DNA from: Candidatus Rokuibacteriota bacterium
GTDB taxonomy: Bacteria; Methylomirabilota; Methylomirabilia; Rokubacteriales; CSP1-6
Direction: 5' to 3'
DNA: 64,000 nucleotides
Assembly (NCBI GenBank): GCA_003220535.1
Contig: QHSU01000065.1
Coordinates: 1-64,000 of the forward strand
Below are positions 58,543-64,000 of the stretch, one piece after another. Position numbers and translations under genes: made by a program. How positions within the stretch are numbered: the stretch's first letter is position 1; every line of letters starts with the position of its first letter. Below the pieces are notes generated by a model. The model did no database searches and was not told where the DNA came from. It worked only from the letters and a program-made list of their open reading frames with translations.

Positions 58543-58834
58543 GAAGAAGGCCAAGATAGCTAACTTGAAGAACAACCTGTCGCGCTACCTGGCGCACGTC
58601 CGCGGAGGCGGTTCCGTGCTCGTGCTGGACCGGGACGAGCCGGTCGCTCGCCTGGTGCCGCTGCCGGCCTCGGGGGCCCGGGGCGCGTCGGAGCGGCTCG
58701 CGCGCCTCGAGCGCCAGGGGCTCATCCGGCGCGGCACCGGAGGTCGGCCCGCCGGCCTGGCGGCCCGCAAGCCCGCGCGGCTCCCCGGCGGGGTATTGAG
58801 AGGACTTCTGGAAGAGCGCGAGCGCGGCTGGTGA
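58541..58834 (+). CDS. Phd/YefM family antitoxin
   Basis: IANLKNNLSRYLAHVRGGGSVLVLDRDEPVARLVP. Confidence 0.85.
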   Translation: MKKAKIANLKNNLSRYLAHVRGGGSVLVLDRDEPVARLVPLPASGARGASERLARLERQGLIRRGTGGRPAGLAARKPARLPGGVLRGLLEERERGW

Positions 58835-59259
58835 GGTTCTGGGACACGTCGGCCCTGGTACCGCTGTTCATCGCCGAGCGCGAGTCAGGGCCCGCCGTGC
58901 GCCGGCTCCGCGAAGACCCCGACGTGGTGGTCTGGACGCTGGCGCGACTGGAGCTGCTCGCGGCGCTGGCGCGGCGTGGTCGCGCCGAGCCCGCTTCGGT
59001 CCGGCAGCTCCGGCTCGTGCGGCGGCATTTCCTGGACGCGTGGGAGCGCTGGTCGGAGGTGACCGCCGCGGACATCGTGCGGCGGCACGCCGAGCGCATC
59101 GTTGGGACTCATCCGCTCCGGGCGTCGGACGCGCTCCACATCGGCGCCGCCCTCGTCGCCGCCGAGCACGAGCCCGGCACCCTCGAGTTCGTCACATTCG
59201 ACCCTCGCCAGGCGGCCGCCGCCGAACGCGAAGGCTTCCACGTCCTCGGCCCCGAATGA
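58831..59259 (+). CDS. VapC-like PIN domain toxin
   Basis: MRFWDTSALVPLFIAERES...WTLARLELLAALAR...LRASDALHIGAALVA; ATG overlaps antitoxin stop. Confidence 0.88.
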   Translation: MRFWDTSALVPLFIAERESGPAVRRLREDPDVVVWTLARLELLAALARRGRAEPASVRQLRLVRRHFLDAWERWSEVTAADIVRRHAERIVGTHPLRASDALHIGAALVAAEHEPGTLEFVTFDPRQAAAAEREGFHVLGPE

Positions 59260-59342
59260 AGCGCGCCCCGCGGGGCACGGAGGCAACGTCGGCCGGGCGC
59301 GCGCCTCGTGGTCGGTCCGAAGCGACGCTCATCCCGAGGGAC

Positions 59343-59502
59343 CGGAGAAGGCGGGGCGGGGTGCGGCAGGGGTCGAAAGGACCCGTTCCCGGCAACCGGC
59401 GGCGGGCACCGCGCGTCCGGATGGAGCCCAGCCGCCGCGGGGCAGCGAACGCGTGCAGCGTGGTCCGTCGACCCCTGCCGCACCCCCGCCCCGTCTTCTC
59501 CG
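59343..59502. repeat. long imperfect inverted repeat IR-D between convergent genes
   Basis: 59343-59376 pairs with 59468-59502 (1 bulge, 1 mismatch); further inner pairings ggacc/ggtcc, cgttc/gaacg, cggcggc/gccgccg, gggc/gccc. Confidence 0.88.
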
Positions 59503-59519
59503 ACTCCATCGGAGGAAGT

Positions 59520-60443
59520 CTAGCCCGATCCGCTCGACCGCCTGATGTCGAGCATCGGGGGCAGCATGCCCCGCCCCGGCACTTCCTCGATCTGCGTGAT
59601 GGCGTTCATGCGAGTGATGATGTCCTTGACGTTGTTGACGCCTTCGCGCGCGCGCGCCGCCCACTGAGCATCCTCGCTGTCCACCGGTAGCCGCCGGGCG
59701 AGGATGGCGAGCCCGCCGGCGACGACCATGAGCGCGTTGTTGATCTCGTGCGCCGCCGCACGGGCGAGGAGCGTGACCGCGCGCAGCTCGGCTGCTTCGC
59801 GTCGCGCCGCCTCCGCCGCCTGGGCGTTGGCGACGTCGGTGAAGAGCCGGGCAAAGCCTCCGATGCCGCCGACGCTGACCACCAGCAATGGCAGCCAGTC
59901 GCGGGCGAACATCTGCAGGCCCCGGGCACCCAGGACGAGGAACGAGGCGAAGGTGATCACGTACACGAGACCGCCAAGCGCGAAGGCGTGGCGCGCGCGA
60001 ACGCCGCCGCGGCGCCGGGCCCAGGCCAGTGTCAGCGTGGCCACGCCGGCAGTCGCCAGGAGCCCGAGCACGCCGGCCGAGGCGCCGGGACCGCCGAGCC
60101 AGAACACCCGATAGGCGGAGGCGACCAGCGCGGCGACGAGCCCGGCCCAGCCGCCCTCGACCAGGGTCACCAGCGCGATCGGAACCGCCCGGGCATCGAC
60201 GAACGCGCCCTGGCCCACCTCGATCCGCGAGATCATCAACGCGACCGCCAGGAGCCCGAACGCGAGACCGTTCAGCAGGGCGCGATTCGGGATGCGCTGA
60301 CGGCGATCGACCTGCCCGATCGACTCCAACCACCGTCGTGCGTAAGAGTAGAAGACGAGCCCGAGGACCACGATACCGGCTGCCTCGACGACATGGTGGG
60401 AGTCCAGAGAGAGCCTGGTGATGACGGCGTGCAGAACGTCCAT
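59520..60443 (-). CDS. membrane protein with LytS-like 5TM region and histidine-kinase-like H-box, lacking an ATPase domain
   Basis: multiple TM helices; VTLLARAAAHEINNALMVVAGGLAILARRL; ends shortly after. Confidence 0.7.
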   Translation of the reverse strand: MDVLHAVITRLSLDSHHVVEAAGIVVLGLVFYSYARRWLESIGQVDRRQRIPNRALLNGLAFGLLAVALMISRIEVGQGAFVDARAVPIALVTLVEGGWAGLVAALVASAYRVFWLGGPGASAGVLGLLATAGVATLTLAWARRRGGVRARHAFALGGLVYVITFASFLVLGARGLQMFARDWLPLLVVSVGGIGGFARLFTDVANAQAAEAARREAAELRAVTLLARAAAHEINNALMVVAGGLAILARRLPVDSEDAQWAARAREGVNNVKDIITRMNAITQIEEVPGRGMLPPMLDIRRSSGSG

Positions 60444-60558
60444 GTGCCCCTCTCGGCTCGAGCGGAATCGGTTCCCGCCAGTATGCAGGCGCGACGCGCC
60501 GAGCGGCAGTAGAATGTCGGGCGGCTTCCAGAAATTCGTGACCGACGGAGAGGATGAC

Positions 60559-61887
60559 ATGACCAGGGACGAGCTCAAGCACCGGGTCTATCAGGCGATC
60601 GATCGGCGCGGGGAGGAGATCATCGGGCTCGGCGAGCAGATCCGGCGCCATCCCGAGCTCGGCTTCAAGGAGGTCAAGACCGCTCGTCTCGTCGAGGAGA
60701 CCTTCAAGAAGCTCGGGCTGGTCCCGCGGCCGGGCCTCGCCCTGACGGGCGTCCGCGCCGATGCCAGCGGCCGTGCCGGCGACGGGCCGACGTTCGCCAT
60801 CCTCGGCGAGCTCGACGCGCTGGTCGTCGCCGGGCATCCCGAGGGGGATCCGGCGACGGGCGCCGCGCACGCCTGCGGCCACAACGCCCAGATCGCCGGC
60901 ATGCTCGGCGCGGCGATCGGACTGCTGGACGCCAAGGCCTTCGACCAGCTCGCCGGCCGTGTCGCGTTCTTCTCCGTCCCGGCCGAGGAATACGGCGATA
61001 TCGAGTGGCGCATCACCCAGGCGCGCGCCGGGAAGCTCGAATTCCTGGGCGGCAAGCCCGAGCTCCTGCGGCTCGGACACTTCGACGACGTGGACCTCGC
61101 GATGATGATCCACACGACGTCGCGCGCGGAGGATGGCAAGGCGGGCGTGCCCGCCTCGAACAACGGCTGCATCGTGAAGACGGTGCGCTACGTCGGCCGG
61201 GCGGCGCATGCGGGCGGCGCCCCCCACATGGGGGTGAACGCTCTCTACGCGGCCCAGATCGGCCTGATGGGAATCAACGCGATCCGCGAGACGTTCCGCG
61301 ACGACGATACGATCCGCGTCCATCCGATCATCACCCACGGTGGCTCGCAGGTGAACGTCATCCCGGGCGAGGTGAGGATCGAGACGTACGTGCGCGGCCG
61401 GACGATGGAGGCGATTCTCGACGCCAACCGCAAGGTCGACCGTGCGCTCCGGGCCGGCGCCCTGGCGCTCGGGGCCAAGGTCGAGATCGAGACGCTTCCG
61501 GGCTACATGCCAATGACCTGCGACCCGATCATGGCCCGCTACTTCAAGGACAACGTCGCCGGCCTCCTGGGCGAGGAGCACTACCGCCAGATCGGCCACC
61601 GGACGGGCTCGACCGACATGGGCGACCTCTCCCAGGTGATGCCCGTGCTCCATCCCTACATCGGGGGCGCCCGCGGCACCGGCCACGGCGCCGACTTCGA
61701 GATCGTCGACAAGCCGCTCGCGTACCTTGGCCCTGCCAAGGCGCTGGCCGCGATGGTGGTGGACATGCTCGGGGAGGGCGCCGCCGCTGCCCGCGAGGTG
61801 TTGGCCAAGGCCAGACCGCCCATGACGCGCGAGGGTTACCTCGCGTCCCAGCGCGGCCTGGCCAAGCGCGAGACCTACGAGGGGTAG
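60559..61887 (+). CDS. M20 family amidohydrolase (AbgB-like)
   Basis: IRRHPELGFKEVKTARLVEETF...ELDALVV...AHACGHNAQIAGMLGAA...GSTDMGDLSQVMP. Confidence 0.9.
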   Translation: MTRDELKHRVYQAIDRRGEEIIGLGEQIRRHPELGFKEVKTARLVEETFKKLGLVPRPGLALTGVRADASGRAGDGPTFAILGELDALVVAGHPEGDPATGAAHACGHNAQIAGMLGAAIGLLDAKAFDQLAGRVAFFSVPAEEYGDIEWRITQARAGKLEFLGGKPELLRLGHFDDVDLAMMIHTTSRAEDGKAGVPASNNGCIVKTVRYVGRAAHAGGAPHMGVNALYAAQIGLMGINAIRETFRDDDTIRVHPIITHGGSQVNVIPGEVRIETYVRGRTMEAILDANRKVDRALRAGALALGAKVEIETLPGYMPMTCDPIMARYFKDNVAGLLGEEHYRQIGHRTGSTDMGDLSQVMPVLHPYIGGARGTGHGADFEIVDKPLAYLGPAKALAAMVVDMLGEGAAAAREVLAKARPPMTREGYLASQRGLAKRETYEG

Positions 61888-61898
61888 CTCGGCGCGCG

Positions 61899-62702
61899 AT
61901 GTACGGGGCGCGTCGCGCCGACTTTCCGCAGCGGATCGTCTGCCTCACCGCGGAGACCGCCGAGATCGCGTTTCTGGTGGGCGCCGGCGACCGAGTCGTC
62001 GGCGTCCCGGGCACGACTCGGCGGCCGGAGGCCGCGCGGGACAGGGCGCGAGTCGGCGGCTTCACGACGTTCAAGCTCGACCGGATCCTGGCGCTCGAGC
62101 CCGATCTGGTGCTGGCGTTCTCCGACCTTCAGCGTGACGTCGTCCGCGACTTGATCGGTGCCGGCGTGAGCGTGCTCTGCACGAACCAGCGCTCGTTCGA
62201 CGAGATCCTCGGAACGATTCTCCTCATCGGCGCCGCCCTCGGCTGCGAAGCGGCGGCGCGCGGGGTGATCCAGGACATCGCCGACGAGGTCCGACAGATC
62301 CGCGAGTACTCCGCGGTGTGGCCGCATCACCCGCGTGTCTACTTCGAGGAGTGGATGGATCCGCTCATCGCCGGCATCCGCTGGGTGTCGGAGATCATCG
62401 AGATCGCAGGTGGTCGCGACGTCTTCGCCGAGCTCCGCGACCGGCACGCGGCGCCGGGTCGCGTGGTGACGTCCGAGGCCGTCGTCGAGCGCGACCCCCA
62501 GATCATCCTCGCCTCCTGGTGCGGCAAGCCGGTCGATCCGGCGCTGATCGCGCGCCGGCCGGGCTGGGAGAAAATCGCGGCGATCAAGACGGGACAGGTC
62601 CACGAGATCGACGGCGCCGATATCCTGGCGCCCGGGCCATCGCTCATGCACGGTCTCCGGCGCATCCACGAGATTATTCAAGCCTTTCAAGCGACTGGCT
62701 AG
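61899..62702 (+). CDS. cobalamin-type ABC substrate-binding protein (BtuF-like, no signal peptide)
   Basis: RIVCLTAETAEIAFLVGAGDRVVGVPGTTRRP...LEPDLVLAFSDLQRDVVRDLIGAGVSV. Confidence 0.82.
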   Translation: MYGARRADFPQRIVCLTAETAEIAFLVGAGDRVVGVPGTTRRPEAARDRARVGGFTTFKLDRILALEPDLVLAFSDLQRDVVRDLIGAGVSVLCTNQRSFDEILGTILLIGAALGCEAAARGVIQDIADEVRQIREYSAVWPHHPRVYFEEWMDPLIAGIRWVSEIIEIAGGRDVFAELRDRHAAPGRVVTSEAVVERDPQIILASWCGKPVDPALIARRPGWEKIAAIKTGQVHEIDGADILAPGPSLMHGLRRIHEIIQAFQATG

Positions 62703-62836
62703 CTTTCACCCGTCGGTCCGGCCTTCCCCGGCCGGTTAGAATGAATCCATAGGGAAAATCGAATCCAAAAAGCTTGGGGTGCGGCGGGGCGCACGATAGG
62801 ATTGGGCCTCCGAAGGCCCGGGAGGCCGAACGACCG

Positions 62837-64000
62837 ATGACAGATCTTGCTCCCTCTCGTCCGGAGAGCTTCTTCTCCGATCGCTTCAGCATCACGTCGG
62901 GACTCATAGAGCGCGTCCTCGGTGGCAACCTCATCGGCAAGGTCGACGACGCGGATATCTACCTCGAGTACCGTATCAACGAAGAGCTGGTACTCGAAGA
63001 AGGCACAGTCAAAAAGGCCTCCCGGCACGTGAGCCAGGGCGCCGGGGTGCGCGCCCAGTCCGGAACCCGGACCGGCTACGCCCACACCGACGAGATCTCC
63101 ATCAAGAACCTCGAGGAGGCCGCGCGTCAGGCGCGCGCGATCGCCGACCGCGGCGCGACCTCCGGCGTGCTGGCGCTCCCGACGCGCGGTCGGCCTCACG
63201 ATCTCTACACGCTGGCCGAGCCGCCGATCGTCACCGACCTCGCACGCAAGCTCGATCTCCTGAGGCGCATCGACGCCGAGACCCGCGCGGTCGACACGCG
63301 CGTCAAGCAGGTCATCGCGTCGATGACGAGCGAAGAGGTCATCATGCTCATCGCGACCGCCTCGGGCTGGACGGTCGGCGACATCCGCCCGCTCACCCGC
63401 TTGAGCGTCACGGCGATCGCGGAGGACGGCGGCAGGCGGGAGATCGGCTCGTACGGCGGCGGCGGCCGCGTGACCTTCGACTTTTTCCTGGAAGAGGGCC
63501 GGTGGCGCCGGTTCGCCGCCGAGGCGGCGCGCCAGGCGGCGCTCAAGCTCGCCGCGGTGGACGCGCCCGCGGGAGAGATGACCGTCGTGCTCGGGCCCGG
63601 CTGGCCGGGCATTCTCCTGCACGAGGCGATCGGGCACGGCCTCGAGGGCGACTTCAATCGCAAGCGGACCTCGGCCTTCGCCGGACGGATGGGGCAGAAG
63701 GTCGCCTCGGAACTGGTGACGGTGATCGATGACGGGACGATCCCGAATCGCCGAGGCTCGCTCAACGTCGACGACGAGGGCACGCCGACGGGCCGCACCG
63801 TGCTCATCGAGAACGGGATCCTCACCGGGTACATGCAGGATCGGCTCAACGCGCGGCTCATGGACATGAAGCCCACCGGCAACGGGCGGCGCGAGTCTTA
63901 CGCCCACCCGCCGATGCCACGCATGACCAACACGTTCATGCTCGCCGGAGGGGACGACCCCGAGGAAATCTTGAAATCGGTCAAGCGCGGCCTCTACGCC
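62837..64000 (+). CDS. tldD: TldD/PmbA family metalloprotease TldD (partial, runs off window)
   Basis: WPGILLHEAIGHGLEGDFNRKRTSAFAGRMGQKVASELVTVIDDGTIPNRRGSLNVDDEGTPTGRTVLIENGILTGYMQDRLNARLM; missing from ORF track because there is no stop in the window. Confidence 0.95.
   Translation, partial: MTDLAPSRPESFFSDRFSITSGLIERVLGGNLIGKVDDADIYLEYRINEELVLEEGTVKKASRHVSQGAGVRAQSGTRTGYAHTDEISIKNLEEAARQARAIADRGATSGVLALPTRGRPHDLYTLAEPPIVTDLARKLDLLRRIDAETRAVDTRVKQVIASMTSEEVIMLIATASGWTVGDIRPLTRLSVTAIAEDGGRREIGSYGGGGRVTFDFFLEEGRWRRFAAEAARQAALKLAAVDAPAGEMTVVLGPGWPGILLHEAIGHGLEGDFNRKRTSAFAGRMGQKVASELVTVIDDGTIPNRRGSLNVDDEGTPTGRTVLIENGILTGYMQDRLNARLMDMKPTGNGRRESYAHPPMPRMTNTFMLAGGDDPEEILKSVKRGLYA

Noticed and set aside
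59329-61686. 785-aa minus-strand ORF
   Set aside because: Shadow of the M20 amidohydrolase and the 5TM protein.
1-64000. CRISPR array
   Set aside because: No regularly spaced direct repeats and no cas genes recognised.

Overview
High-GC bacterial chromosomal window, mostly metabolic and transport genes on both strands. The abundance of TRAP, TTT and Liv-type uptake systems, UbiD and amidohydrolases recalls soil Rokubacteria/Methylomirabilota-like genomes; this taxonomy is inference only. Main modules: a likely IS3-family end disrupting an mmgE/prpD gene; PHP and MqnD-like genes; TRAP transporter dctP facing dctMQ; MaoC-MaoC-ilvD; queG; tctB-A-C; def; M48 protease; CoA ligase and ubiD; terC; an amidohydrolase/ThDP-enzyme cluster; a branched-chain-type ABC system split around a P450/ferredoxin pair; mutY/mutT; ygfZ; DUF255; an oligopeptide-type SBP; a Rieske oxygenase; a TPP-riboswitch thiS-G-E-O operon; a Phd/VapC module; an M20 amidohydrolase; a BtuF-like SBP; and partial tldD. 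The most unusual signal is a set of four long (about 35-55 bp stem), sequence-unrelated inverted repeats at 15174-15300, 18431-18586, 19688-19791 and 59343-59502. All four carry the G-rich arm on the left of the + strand. Two lie inside open reading frames without breaking them; one of these adds about 35 residues to a CoA ligase just before its YTSGSTGRPKG motif. They resemble protein-coding palindromic elements such as Rickettsia RPEs in architecture, though not obviously in sequence. Several degraded genes are also visible: mmgE, an MBL-fold gene, an ECF sigma factor, and SnoaL-like and FAD-oxidase tails.
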